In this document: positions 24,882-33,632 of the stretch, in pieces
Position numbering within the stretch: the stretch's first letter is position 1
How the letters are laid out: each line of letters begins with the position of its first letter
Source: Acetobacteraceae bacterium
GTDB taxonomy: Bacteria > Pseudomonadota > Alphaproteobacteria > Acetobacterales > Acetobacteraceae
Assembly (NCBI GenBank): GCA_003151425.1
Contig: PLXO01000236.1
Span: 227-36,098, forward strand
Length of the DNA: 35,872 nucleotides
Reading direction: 5' to 3'
Notes under the pieces: generated by a model
The model's input: the letters and a program-made list of their open reading frames with translations, nothing else
What the model was told of the DNA's origin: nothing
Databases searched by the model: none
Made by a program: the position numbers and the translations under genes

Positions 24882-25523
24882 ATGCTGTTCGATCTGACCA
24901 CGCTCAAGGATGAGAACGCCTATAAATTGCTGGTTTCCACCGTGGTGCCCCGCCCGATCGCGTGGGTCACGACGCAGGACGTGGACGGATCGGTGAACGC
25001 CGCGCCATTTTCGTTCTTCAACGCCGTGTCCGGCAAGCCGCCCGTGGTGGCGATCGGCATCGGCGGACGCGCCCCGGGCGACCTGAAGGATACCGGCGGC
25101 AACATCAGGCGCACCGGTCAATTCGTCGTGAACCTGGTCAGCTACGCGCTCGCCGAACAAATGAACATCACCGCGATCGAGTTCGGCAAGCAGGTCAACG
25201 AACTGGCGCAGGCCGGGCTGACCACCGCACCCTCCACCCACGTCACCCCGCCGCGCATCGCCGAAAGCCCGGTGTCGTTCGAGTGCGAGCGACTGGTGAT
25301 CGTCGAGGTGGGGGTCGATCGCGGGGTCGTGCTGGGCAGCGTGCTGGCGATCCATATCAAGGACGAGTTCGTGCTGGATCCGGTGCGCTGCTACGTTGAC
25401 ACTCCCAAGCTGGATTTGATCGGGCGCATGCACGGCGGCGGCTGGTACGCCCGCACCACCGACCGGTTCGAGCTGCCGCGCATTCCGGTCGAGGCTTGGC
25501 CGCTGCGCCAGGCCGCCGAATAG
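24882..25523 (+). CDS. Flavin reductase family protein (DIM6/NTAB type)
   Basis: A 213-residue FMN-binding protein of the flavin reductase-like family. Typical segments are LLVSTVVPRPIAWVTTQD (about residues 15-32), NAAPFSFFNAVSGKPPVVAIGI (about 39-60), DTGGNIRRTGQFVVNLV and the C-terminal LDLIGRMHGGGWYARTTDRFEL. Members of this subgroup often have no partner monooxygenase assigned; some reduce flavin for a partner oxygenase. The start at ATG 24882 has GGAGA 5 bases upstream. It is the first gene of a plus-strand run with the adenylation and carrier genes, 87 bp before the next one, so membership in that transcript is likely but unproven. Confidence 0.9.
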   Translation: MLFDLTTLKDENAYKLLVSTVVPRPIAWVTTQDVDGSVNAAPFSFFNAVSGKPPVVAIGIGGRAPGDLKDTGGNIRRTGQFVVNLVSYALAEQMNITAIEFGKQVNELAQAGLTTAPSTHVTPPRIAESPVSFECERLVIVEVGVDRGVVLGSVLAIHIKDEFVLDPVRCYVDTPKLDLIGRMHGGGWYARTTDRFELPRIPVEAWPLRQAAE

Positions 25524-25610
25524 GCGCCAGCGATTCGTTTTGGTCAGCACGCGGCGGCGCGTTTGCCGTGTCTGATGGCCGCTTCCGGGCTCCCGGCGAT
25601 CGGCGGACCG

Positions 25611-25853
25611 ATGAGCGACATCACCATTGCCACGCTGCGCCAGGCCCTTGCGGCCTCGGCCGACACGGTCGCGGCGATGCGCGCGTACATGGTAATGAAC
25701 AATCGCGGCCTGCTGGTCGGGATGCTGCTGGCGCCTGGGCTGTTTCGGGGGATCGGTGTGGCGGGAACGATTTGCCTCTGCGGCATGGCGATCCGGTTCA
25801 CCGGGATGACCGGGATGCTGCGCCACGGCGCCGTCCAGGTGGCACCGGCATGA
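25611..25853 (+). CDS. Small predicted membrane protein
   Basis: An 80-residue protein with a helical, soluble N-terminus (MSDITIATLRQALAAS) and one or two hydrophobic segments (RGLLVGMLLAPGLFRG and GVAGTICLCGMAIRF). Its last bases overlap the start of the first adenylation gene in ATGA, so the two are translationally coupled. Earlier in-frame starts exist (TTG 25563, ATG 25575), but the residues they add look unconstrained. I recognise no family. Its place suggests a service role for the pathway, for example anchoring or export; this is speculation. Confidence 0.6.
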   Translation: MSDITIATLRQALAASADTVAAMRAYMVMNNRGLLVGMLLAPGLFRGIGVAGTICLCGMAIRFTGMTGMLRHGAVQVAPA

Positions 25854-27673
25854 CCGCCGCGGGGCCCGCGGCGCCGCCGAAGCACGCCCAAACCGCGCCG
25901 CATCCCGACGCGGCCCACGCCCCGCCGCACCCCGATGCGGCCCGCGCCGCCGCCGCTCCATCATCCGATTCGGCCCTGGCCGAGATTGCCCTGGCCGATT
26001 CCGTGCTGCCCCGGAACACCCTGGCCGACCTTGCCCTGGCCGACCCCGCCCTGGCTGATGACGAAGCCGCGTACGAGCGTCCGTTGTTCGACGTCTTCGC
26101 CGCCATTGCGGCGCGCCAGCCCGACCACCTCGCGGTGGACGACGGCACCACCCGGCTCAGCTACGCGAAGCTGCGCGATCGGGCGCTGGCGCTGGGTGCG
26201 CGCATTGCCGCCCTGGTGCCAGCGGACGGGCTTGTCGGTGTCACCGTCCCGACCAGCGCGCTCCATCCGGTGGCCTGGCTGGCCTGTTTTGCCGCGCGCC
26301 GCCCCTTCCTGCAGCTCGATCCGCACCTGCCGCCGGCGCGCAACCAGGCGATCGTCGCCGAGGCCGGGCTCGCCGCCGCGATCGTCCCGACGACGGCGGA
26401 CCTCGCGGCATGGCTGCCCGCCGGCCTCCCGCGCATTCCCATGGCGGCAGAGCCCGGCCCCGAGCCGGCGCCGCTGCCGGCCGGTCTGCCGCCGTCCCGG
26501 GTGGGGATGGTGGTGTTCACCTCGGGCTCGACCGGGCGCGCCAAGGGGATCGCACTGCATGAGCGCTCGACACAGCGCAAGGCGATGCACTACCGCGCGA
26601 TCGACCTTGGCCCGGACGACCGGCTGCTGTCGCTGCATCCGCCGACAACCAGCGCCGGCGCGCGCGACACCATCGGCGCACTGCTGTGTGGGGCCAGCCT
26701 GCACCTGGTGGACCTGAAGCGCGACGGGCTGGCGCGTGCGCTGGCGGTGCTGCGGGGCAGCAGCATCACGGTGTGCGCCACCGTGCCGGCGGTGGCGCGC
26801 GCCCTGATGGCGATGGATGGCACCGTGGACGCGTTCCGCGGCCTGCGTGTCATGCGCCTGGGCGGCGATGTGATCATGGACAGCGATATCGCCGCCCTGG
26901 CGCACCTGCTGGCGCCGACCGCGCGGATCCTGGTCAGCTTCGGCATGACGGAGGCCGGCGGCGCGCTGATACAGCGGCTGATCGACCCGGGCGCGCCAGT
27001 AGAAACCGGACGCATCGCGATGGGCACGCCGGTGGCCGGCCAGACGGTCAGCGTGGAGGATGCGAACGGCGATCCCGTCAGGCCCGGCGAGACGGGGGAG
27101 CTGGTGATCCGGGGACGCTATATCGCGCTGGGGCATTGGGTCGCCGGCCGCCTCGATGCGACCGCCTTTCCCCCCGATCCGTCCGCGCCCGGGAGAAGCT
27201 GCTTCCGCTCCGCCGATGTGATGTTGTTGCGGCCCGACGGCATGCTCGTCCCGCTCGGCCGGGCTGACCGCCAGGTGAAGATCAACGGCATGCGAGTCGA
27301 GCCGGGCGACACCGAGGCGGCGCTGCGTGGCTTGCCCGGCGTGGCGGACGCAGCGGTCCTGGTGCACGGCCCTGCCGACGCGCCGATGCTGGTCGCTTTC
27401 GTCGTGCCGGCCCCAGCGGAGCGCACGGCGGAACCCAGCGCGCAGAATGCCGCGCATCGGCAGAATGCCGCACATCTTGCGCGTGGCTGGCGCGCGGCGC
27501 TGGCTGCGCTGCTGCCGCCGCAACAGATGCCCTCGCGCATCCGCGTGGTGCCCGCCATCCCGCTGCTGCCCAGCCTGAAGCCGGACTTGGCCGCGCTGCG
27601 CGCGCTGCTGCCGGTGGGGGACGCAGGCGGGGTGTTTGCCCGCGTCCGGGCTCGACTGCGCGGGGCGGGGTAG
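25850..27673 (+). CDS. Stand-alone AMP-binding adenylation protein, copy 1
   Basis: A 607-residue adenylate-forming enzyme related to NRPS adenylation domains, activating a carboxylic acid with ATP. The first ~75 residues are Ala/Pro-rich with repeated ALAD-type units. Then come the A3 loop TSGSTGRAKG (residues 224-233, with Lys232), the A5 region SFGMTEAGG, A7 SADVMLLRPDG and A8 GRADRQVKINGMRVEP; near the end, LPSLKPDL stands where A10 (NGKVDR type) carries the catalytic lysine. There is no condensation or carrier domain. It overlaps the membrane protein gene by 4 bp (ATGA) and the second adenylation gene by 1 bp. The substrate is not predictable by eye. Confidence 0.9.
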   Translation: MTAAGPAAPPKHAQTAPHPDAAHAPPHPDAARAAAAPSSDSALAEIALADSVLPRNTLADLALADPALADDEAAYERPLFDVFAAIAARQPDHLAVDDGTTRLSYAKLRDRALALGARIAALVPADGLVGVTVPTSALHPVAWLACFAARRPFLQLDPHLPPARNQAIVAEAGLAAAIVPTTADLAAWLPAGLPRIPMAAEPGPEPAPLPAGLPPSRVGMVVFTSGSTGRAKGIALHERSTQRKAMHYRAIDLGPDDRLLSLHPPTTSAGARDTIGALLCGASLHLVDLKRDGLARALAVLRGSSITVCATVPAVARALMAMDGTVDAFRGLRVMRLGGDVIMDSDIAALAHLLAPTARILVSFGMTEAGGALIQRLIDPGAPVETGRIAMGTPVAGQTVSVEDANGDPVRPGETGELVIRGRYIALGHWVAGRLDATAFPPDPSAPGRSCFRSADVMLLRPDGMLVPLGRADRQVKINGMRVEPGDTEAALRGLPGVADAAVLVHGPADAPMLVAFVVPAPAERTAEPSAQNAAHRQNAAHLARGWRAALAALLPPQQMPSRIRVVPAIPLLPSLKPDLAALRALLPVGDAGGVFARVRARLRGAG

Positions 27674-29454
27674 TGACCGCTGCGCTACCCGATGCGGCGC
27701 GGGCCGATGCGGCGTCGGCCGATCCGACGTCGGCCGGCGTGGCGCTGGCCGAGGACGACGCCGCATTCGAGGGCCCGCTGTTCGACGCTTTCGCCGCCGT
27801 CGCAGCGCGCCAGCCGGATCATCCGGCGGTGGATGACGGCACCACCCGCCTGAGCTACGCCGAGCTGTGCGATCGCGCGCTACAGCTCGGTGCGCGCATT
27901 GCGGTGCTGGTGCCAGCCGACGGGCTTGTCGGCGTCCTCGTCCCGATCAGCGTGCGCTATCCGGTGGCCTGGCTAGCCTGCCTGGCCGCCCGCCGCCCGT
28001 TCCTGCCGCTCGATCCGCAGCTTCCGCCGGCGCGCAACCAGGCCATCATCGCCGAGGCCGGGCTCGCGGCCGTGATCGTGCCGACTGCAGCCGCGGATCT
28101 CGCGGCATGGCTGCCTGCCGCCCTGCCGCGCATCCCGATGGCGATGGACCCTGGCCCCGCGGCGGCGCGCCTGCCGGCTGGTCGGCCGCCGTCCAGCGTG
28201 GGGATGGTGGTGTTTACCTCGGGCTCCACCGGACGTGCCAGGGGGATCGCGCTGCATGAACGCGCGACCCAGCGCCGTGCGATGATCGACCGCGTGACCT
28301 GCGAACTTGGCCCGGGCGACCGGTTGCTGTCGCTGCATCCGCCGCCGACCAGCGCCGGCGCGCGCGACACGTTTGGCGCGCTGCTGTCCGGAGCCTGCCT
28401 GCATCTGCTCGATCTGAAGCATGACGGGCTGGCGTGCGCGCTGGCCCTGCTGCGCGGCGGTGGCATTTCGGTGTTCACCACGGTGCCGGCGGTGGCCCGC
28501 GCCTTGATGGCACTCGACGGCGCGGCGGTCGCGTTCCGTGGCCTGCGTATCGTTCGTTTGGGCGGCGATTCGATCATGGGCAGCGACATCGCCACGCTCG
28601 CGCGCCTGCTGGCGCCGACCGCGCGGATCCTGGTCAGCTTCGGCATGACGGAGGCGGGGATACTGCTGGAGCGGCTGATCGATCCGCGCGCGCCGGTCGA
28701 AACCGGGCGCATCGCGATGGGCACGCCAGTGGCCGGCCAGACGGTCAGCGTGGAGGCTGCGAGCGGCGATCCGGTCAGGCCCGGCGAGACGGGCAGGCTG
28801 GTGATCCGGGGGCGCTATGTCGCGTTGGGGCATTGGGTGGCCGGCCGTCTCGATCCGGGCGAGTTCGCCGCCGATCCGTCCGCCCCCGGCAGCCGCTGCT
28901 TCCGCTCCGCCGATGTGGTCCTGCTGCGGCCTGACGGCATGCTCGTCCCGCTCGGCCGGGCCGACCGCCAGGTGAAGATCAACGGGATGCGCATCGAGCC
29001 GGAGGAAACCGAGGCGGCACTGCGCGGCCTGCCCGGCGTGGCCGACGCCGCCGTTCTGGTGCACGGCGACACCGGCGCACCGATGCTCGTCGCGTTCGTC
29101 GTGCCGGCGCCAAAGGACCATGCCCTAATGAAGGATGCCCCACTGGAGCATGCTTCAAAGACATCCGGCATGGGGCCCACGACGCACAACGCGATACGGC
29201 TGGCGAGAGGCTGGCGCTCGGCGCTGGCCACGCTGCTGCCGCCGCAACAGGTGCCGACGCGGATCCGCGTGGTGCCCGCCATCCCGCTGCTGCCGAGCCT
29301 GAAGCCGAACCTGGCCGCGCTACGCGCGCTGCTGGCGGAGGAGGATACGCAAGGGATGCTCGCCCTCATTTGGGCCCGCCTACGCGATGGCTGGCCACGA
29401 GTCCTCGCGGCGCGCGTGCAGCCGACCGTCCGGCAAAGCGATATAGGGTCGTAA
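27673..29454 (+). CDS. Stand-alone AMP-binding adenylation protein, copy 2
   Basis: A 593-residue paralogue of the preceding gene; outside the N-terminal tail and the linker before the last 90 residues, most positions are identical by eye, and some DNA stretches are unchanged. Start is GTG 27673 inside TAGTG, one base overlapping the upstream stop. The motifs are conserved, with one notable change: the A3 loop reads TSGSTGRARG (residues 182-191), Arg190 replacing the lysine found in copy 1. A8 GRADRQVKINGMRIEP and LPSLKPNL near the end remain. Two copies kept intact suggest either two substrates or a working pair. The N-terminal tail is shorter and low in complexity. Confidence 0.9.
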   Translation: MTAALPDAARADAASADPTSAGVALAEDDAAFEGPLFDAFAAVAARQPDHPAVDDGTTRLSYAELCDRALQLGARIAVLVPADGLVGVLVPISVRYPVAWLACLAARRPFLPLDPQLPPARNQAIIAEAGLAAVIVPTAAADLAAWLPAALPRIPMAMDPGPAAARLPAGRPPSSVGMVVFTSGSTGRARGIALHERATQRRAMIDRVTCELGPGDRLLSLHPPPTSAGARDTFGALLSGACLHLLDLKHDGLACALALLRGGGISVFTTVPAVARALMALDGAAVAFRGLRIVRLGGDSIMGSDIATLARLLAPTARILVSFGMTEAGILLERLIDPRAPVETGRIAMGTPVAGQTVSVEAASGDPVRPGETGRLVIRGRYVALGHWVAGRLDPGEFAADPSAPGSRCFRSADVVLLRPDGMLVPLGRADRQVKINGMRIEPEETEAALRGLPGVADAAVLVHGDTGAPMLVAFVVPAPKDHALMKDAPLEHASKTSGMGPTTHNAIRLARGWRSALATLLPPQQVPTRIRVVPAIPLLPSLKPNLAALRALLAEEDTQGMLALIWARLRDGWPRVLAARVQPTVRQSDIGS

Positions 29455-29587
29455 TTACTCGGCAGCGCAACCGGATGAATGATGGAAGGGCCAACGTTGC
29501 GCCCTTGGCTTGTGTCCGGGACATCATCGTTTGGCCGAATTACTGCACTGCGTCACGATCTTCGGTGTTCACTGGATTGTGCCCGGG

Positions 29588-29737
29588 ATGGCTGGCTGCG
29601 TAGAATGGCATCCGCTGGCACCGTTCGGCAGTATTTCACTGTCGGGAAGGTTGTATCGTGGCCAGCGAATCCGCCGGGTGACGGAACGATTGCTCTTGCG
29701 GGGGTTGGGGGAGATCGCCGAACGTGTCGCTGAGTGA
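29588..29737 (+). CDS. Questionable 49-residue frame before the carrier-thioesterase gene
   Basis: In the 269-bp gap between the second adenylation gene and the carrier-thioesterase gene, an ATG at 29588 opens a frame ending LRGLGEIAERVAE and overlapping the next gene by 14 bp. The last 30 residues are helical and basic. No clear ribosome-binding site or family is visible. Chance is the default explanation; the gap otherwise shows nothing I recognise. Confidence 0.15.
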   Translation: MAGCVEWHPLAPFGSISLSGRLYRGQRIRRVTERLLLRGLGEIAERVAE

Positions 29738-30932
29738 CGCTGTGGATCAGGAAACCATCCTTGCGCCGGAAGGATTGGCGACGGGGTATGAGCCGCGTGC
29801 CGCGCCGAGCCGGTTCGCGCGGGCGGCGAGCCCGGAGCCACACCCGCACTTCGACTCCGCCGAGCAGCCGCCGGCGACGCGACGTGCCCGCAAAGCCGTC
29901 GCCCACGCGTGGGTGCAGGTGCTCGACCGGCGTTCCCTGCGGGCCGACCTGACCTTCGACGAGGCGGGTGGCGATTCCCTCCGCCTGCTCCGGCTCATCT
30001 TCGATCTTGAGCGACAGTGCCGGATCGGCCTGCCGCTGGCGCCGTTCTCGACCGACCTGCGGCCGAGCGAGATGGCGCGCGCGCTGGATCGTTGCCTGAG
30101 CGGGCTGGCGGACGAAACCGACGAGACGGCGCCGGCGCTGTTCCTGCTGCCGGCCATCGGCGGCGACGATCCGCGCCTGGTGCAGCTTCGTGCCCTCTGC
30201 CGACCCGCCCTGCGGCCCGAGCTGGTCAACCTGGGCGACTGGCCGGAGCTGCTCGAACCCGGCTTCGACATCCCGACGCTTGCCAGGCGCCTGGCCGGGC
30301 GCATCGCGGCGCGCGCACCATTGGGACCGCTGCTGCTGGCCGGCTGGTCGTATGGCGGCTTCCTCGCCATCGCGGTTGCCGCGGCGTTGTGCGAGGCTGG
30401 CCGCGAGGTGGCGTTCGTCGGCATCCTCGACACGACCGCCTCGCCGACGAGCCTCATTGATCTGGCGCCGCAACGGCGCCCGACCCGGATGGAGAACCTG
30501 CGCCAGGTGCCGGCCTGGATCCGCAACGGCCAGATCAAGACCCGGATGGCGGATTTGATCGTTACGCGTGTGGTAGTGCGGCCGCGCTTGCTGCGGCTGA
30601 TGGTGCGGCTGCGTCGCATGTGGCTGCCGTTCGGGTTCGGATTCCATCTGAACTGGAGCATGGGCCTGCGACTGCGGCGCGACCTGCTTGAGGCCTGGCG
30701 GGGACGGCAGGAACCGCCGCCGCCGGTGCCCGGCAGGTCGGTCGTGCTGTTCCGTGCAGGCGAGACCGTGCCCGACGTGCCGGATGAGCTCGGCTGGTGT
30801 GCCGCCTATCCGGACCTGCGGATCGTGGCGATAACCGGCGGGCACACGACGATGCTGGAGCCGCCGCACTTGGCAACGCTGTGCGAACGGTTCACCGAGG
30901 CCGCGTTGCGCGCCGTGGGAGGGAACAAATGA
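29724..30932 (+). CDS. Carrier protein-thioesterase didomain (NRPS-like T-TE)
   Basis: A 402-residue protein with two domains. Residues about 50-125 form a phosphopantetheine carrier domain with FDEAGGDSLRLL, where Ser85 would carry the prosthetic arm. Residues about 135-400 form an alpha/beta-hydrolase thioesterase with nucleophile GWSYGG (Ser209), likely acid Asp236 in GILDTTAS and His374 in TGGHTTMLE. It would receive the adenylate from one or both adenylation proteins and release the product by hydrolysis or cyclisation. The start GTG 29724 has GGGGGAG about 13 bases upstream; the first 45 residues are low in complexity and the true start may be internal. It overlaps the deaminase gene in ATGA. 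Confidence 0.9.
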   Translation: MSLSDAVDQETILAPEGLATGYEPRAAPSRFARAASPEPHPHFDSAEQPPATRRARKAVAHAWVQVLDRRSLRADLTFDEAGGDSLRLLRLIFDLERQCRIGLPLAPFSTDLRPSEMARALDRCLSGLADETDETAPALFLLPAIGGDDPRLVQLRALCRPALRPELVNLGDWPELLEPGFDIPTLARRLAGRIAARAPLGPLLLAGWSYGGFLAIAVAAALCEAGREVAFVGILDTTASPTSLIDLAPQRRPTRMENLRQVPAWIRNGQIKTRMADLIVTRVVVRPRLLRLMVRLRRMWLPFGFGFHLNWSMGLRLRRDLLEAWRGRQEPPPPVPGRSVVLFRAGETVPDVPDELGWCAAYPDLRIVAITGGHTTMLEPPHLATLCERFTEAALRAVGGNK

Positions 30933-31693
30933 GCCTGCGCGATCTTTCGGAAGGCGGCTACGCGTTCGTTCCGGCGGTAATGCAGTATTCCGCCGGCGTG
31001 CGCGCGCTGCCGGGGTTCCGCATCGAACGGGTACGCTTCGCATCGTTGCTGCCGCTGCGTGAGGGCTTTGCCCGCATCGCGGCACTGCTGCAGGCGGCAG
31101 GGCGACCGCTGACGGCCTTCTGTGCCTGCGAGCTGCGCTCCCCGGCGCCGTTCACCGAGGCCGGGTTCCGCGCCTTCAACCAGGACTACACCGGCGTGCT
31201 GCGGGAGTGGGGGCTGCTGGAGACCGGCGCCAACCCGGTGGCGCGCAGCAATGTCTGCCCGGAGATCGATCCGCCGGCGCAACCGTCGTTCCATGCGTTC
31301 TGCTACGCCGTGCCGGATGCGTCGCCGCCAGGGGACGCCGCGCCATCCTTCGTGGTGGCCGGGGCGGGTGAGGTGCCGGAGGGGCATGCCAACTACCGGG
31401 ACCATATCGTTGCGCTGGATGATACCAGCGTGGATGGCATGCGGGCAAAGGCGCGGTTCGTGCTGGGCGAGATGGAGCGGCGCATGGCGGAGGTGGGTGG
31501 GACCTGGTCGAGCACCACCGGCGTGCAGGTCTACACGGTATTCGACATCCACCCGTTCCTCGCCGACGAGGTCGTGCGCCGCGGCGCGGCCGCGCATGGC
31601 GTGACCTGGCATTTCGCGCGCCCCCCGGTCGTCGGGCTGGATTTCGAGGTGGACTGCCGCGCGGTGCCGACGGAGCGTGTCGTCGGGGCATAA
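30929..31693 (+). CDS. RidA-superfamily deaminase, CnbZ-like (2-amino-5-chloromuconate deaminase type)
   Basis: A 254-residue protein resembling the CnbZ group of the RidA/YjgF superfamily. Features that I recognise are the start MSLRDLSEGGYAFVPAVMQYSAGV, then PLTAFCACELRSPAPFTEAGF, NPVARSNVCPEIDPP, PSFVVAGAGEVPEG, YRDHIVALDDTSVDGMR and VYTVFDIHPFLADEVVRRGA. CnbZ deaminates 2-aminomuconate-type enamines; RidA proteins in general hydrolyse reactive enamines or imines. Its start overlaps the stop of the carrier-thioesterase gene by four bases, so it belongs to the same operon and may act on a pathway intermediate. The substrate is inferred only by analogy. Confidence 0.82.
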   Translation: MSLRDLSEGGYAFVPAVMQYSAGVRALPGFRIERVRFASLLPLREGFARIAALLQAAGRPLTAFCACELRSPAPFTEAGFRAFNQDYTGVLREWGLLETGANPVARSNVCPEIDPPAQPSFHAFCYAVPDASPPGDAAPSFVVAGAGEVPEGHANYRDHIVALDDTSVDGMRAKARFVLGEMERRMAEVGGTWSSTTGVQVYTVFDIHPFLADEVVRRGAAAHGVTWHFARPPVVGLDFEVDCRAVPTERVVGA

Positions 31694-31701
31694 TCTTGTT
31701 A

Positions 31702-31765
31702 CTCCCCCTCCCCTTGAGGGCTTGGGCCGCGAAGCGGACCAAGGTTGGGGGGAGGGGGAGAGGAC
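31702..31765. repeat. Second copy of the CTCCCCTTGAGGG dispersed repeat
   Basis: CTCCCCTTGAGGGCTTGGGC and the following GCGAAGCGGACCAAGG match the left half of the element at 14036-14162. The right end differs: CTCCCCCTCC on the left pairs with GGGGGGAGGGGGAG on the right within about 60 bp. It lies between the convergent deaminase and LLM genes and could form a GC-rich stem in RNA, although no T-run follows. Confidence 0.7.
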
Positions 31766-31859
31766 GACGTCCCCGGCCACAACGAGACGGGCCATCCCCG
31801 ACGCACCTCACTCATGACGGTCAAGAAACGTCGCCGCACCAGCTAAAGACGTGAGCCCA

Positions 31860-32708
31860 CTACACCAGCGTAATCATCTTCGCCCAGCGATCCAACCCCG
31901 GCAGGATTCCGTCCGCCTTCTCCGACTCCAAACTCACCACCACCCGCGCGACACCCATGTCGCGATACCGCCGCAACTGGTCCGCGTCCTCGGCAGGACC
32001 CCAGATCGTCACCGGCAGATCGTCCGGCCCGCGCCCGGCCTCGGCGGCCATCTGGCGGAACTGCGGCAGGAAGTCGCTCACGTCGCCATATTGCGGCCGG
32101 CTCTTGTGCGGGATCCATCCGTTGCCATAGCGGATCGCCCGGCGTGCGGCATAGGGGAACGCGCCGCCGACAATGATCGGCGGGTGCGGCTTCTGCACCG
32201 GCTTCGGCCACGCCATCATCGGGCCGAAATTCACGAACTCGCCGTGGTATTCCGGCTTGGTCTGGGTCCAGATCGCCTGCATCGCCGCGATCCGCTCGCG
32301 CGCCAGCTTGTGGCGGGTCGCGAAGACGGTGCCGTGGTCCTCGATTTCGTCCTGGTTCCATCCGTTGCCGATACCGAACAGAAACCGCCCGCCCGAGATC
32401 TGGTCGATCGAGGCCACCAGCTTGGCGGTCTGGATCGGATCGCGCTGCACGACCAGGCAGATGCCGGTGCCAAGCTTCAACGTCTTGGTCACGGCCGCCG
32501 CGGCCGTCAGCGTCACGAACGGGTCCATCGCGTCGTAGTATTTCTTCGGCAGTTCGCCACCCCCGGCGAACGGCGTCTTGCGCGTCAGCGGGATGTGCGA
32601 GTGCTCCGGCGCCCAGAGCGATTCGAAGCCGCGCGCCTCCAGCGCCGGCGCCAGCTCGGCGGGCGACATCGAGTAGTCGGTGAAGAACATCGCGGCGCCG
32701 ATATGCAT
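31860..32708 (-). CDS. LLM class flavin/F420-dependent oxidoreductase
   Basis: A 282-residue luciferase-like oxidoreductase of the short type. Segments include ALEARGFESLWAPEHSHIPL (about residues 22-41), LKLGTGICLVVQRDPIQTAKL, IDQISGGRFLFGIGNGWNQDE and KPHPPIIVGGAFPYAARRAIRYGNGW. I choose ATG 32708 over the ATG at 32714: the Shine-Dalgarno GGGAG lies 7 bases before the former and only one before the latter. It follows livM by about 20 bp on the same strand, so it seems to be the last gene of the importer operon and may act on the imported compound. Confidence 0.92.
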   Translation of the reverse strand: MHIGAAMFFTDYSMSPAELAPALEARGFESLWAPEHSHIPLTRKTPFAGGGELPKKYYDAMDPFVTLTAAAAVTKTLKLGTGICLVVQRDPIQTAKLVASIDQISGGRFLFGIGNGWNQDEIEDHGTVFATRHKLARERIAAMQAIWTQTKPEYHGEFVNFGPMMAWPKPVQKPHPPIIVGGAFPYAARRAIRYGNGWIPHKSRPQYGDVSDFLPQFRQMAAEAGRGPDDLPVTIWGPAEDADQLRRYRDMGVARVVVSLESEKADGILPGLDRWAKMITLV

Positions 32709-32729
32709 CGTCATGCTCCCTTGGTTGGT

Positions 32730-33632
32730 TCAAGTATCGCGCCCGGCACCGATCCGTTCCGGCACAATTCCGCCCGGCAGCACGCGCAGGATCACCAATA
32801 ACAGACCGCTGATCAACAGCTCGCGCATCGCCGCGATCTGTGCCGCCGACAGGAACGGCAGCAACGGGGCGGCGAAGCGTGTGCCTTCCAACAATATCAC
32901 CAGGATCACCGCCCCCACCACCGCGCCGAGGTTGTTGCCGACGCCGCCGACCACCAGGGCCAGCACGATGTTGATGGTCAGCAACGGCGCGAAAATGTCC
33001 GGCGCGATATACGACGTGTAGTGCGCATACAGCGCACCGGCGAGGCCAAGCACGCCGGCGCCGATCGCGAACGCCTTCAGCTTGAACAGAAGCACGTTCT
33101 TGCCGGCGACGGCGGCGACGTCCTCGTCATCGCGCAGCGCGCGCAGCACGCGGCCGAACGGCGCCGCGGTCAGACGTTGCATCATCAGAAGTACCACGCC
33201 GAGCGCGACCAGCACGATCGCCAGGAACAGCAGGTTGAACCCGCTCGGCGACAGCACGCCGCGCCAGGGTCCAGGGATGCCCGCAATGCCGTCCGAGCCA
33301 TTGGTCAGCCACAGCTCATTCGACGCGACGATCCGCACCGATTCGGAAAACCCGAGTGTAACGATCGCGAGATAATCCGCACGCAACCGCGCGGTGATCA
33401 GTGCGACACCGGCGCCCGCCAGCGCCGCCGCGCCCGCGCCCGCGACGACACCCAGGGGCATGGCAAACCCCGCCTTGGTCAGCAGCGCCGTCGCATAGCC
33501 GCCGACCGCGAAGAAGCCGGCCAGGCCGAGATTGACCATCCCCGCCATGCCCCAGGTCAGGTTCACCCCGAGCGCCATCAACGCGTAAAGCCCGGCCGTC
33601 ACCCCCATCGCGACCAGGTAGTTCTGCATCAA
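32730..33632 (-). CDS. livM: Branched-chain-type ABC transporter permease LivM
   Basis: A 300-residue inner-membrane permease of the LivM family with multiple hydrophobic segments. Characteristic parts are LYALMALGVNLTWGMAGMVNLGLAGFFAVGGY near the N-terminus, DYLAIVTLGFSESVRIV and LRALRDDEDVAAVAGKNVLLFKLKAFAIGA, the cytoplasmic loop that contacts the ATPase. It overlaps the end of livH by four bases and pairs with it as a heterodimer. The transported solute is set by the binding protein and may be an amino acid or another small acid. Confidence 0.95.
   Translation of the reverse strand: MMQNYLVAMGVTAGLYALMALGVNLTWGMAGMVNLGLAGFFAVGGYATALLTKAGFAMPLGVVAGAGAAALAGAGVALITARLRADYLAIVTLGFSESVRIVASNELWLTNGSDGIAGIPGPWRGVLSPSGFNLLFLAIVLVALGVVLLMMQRLTAAPFGRVLRALRDDEDVAAVAGKNVLLFKLKAFAIGAGVLGLAGALYAHYTSYIAPDIFAPLLTINIVLALVVGGVGNNLGAVVGAVILVILLEGTRFAAPLLPFLSAAQIAAMRELLISGLLLVILRVLPGGIVPERIGAGRDT

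Noticed and set aside
25961..27766. 601-codon minus-strand frame across the first adenylation gene
   Set aside because: It mirrors the adenylation gene and has antisense-type composition (Arg, Gln, His, Gly) without any domain.
29553..31085. 510-codon minus-strand frame opposite the carrier-thioesterase gene
   Set aside because: The plus strand has clear GGDSL and GWSYGG motifs in the right order; the minus frame has none.
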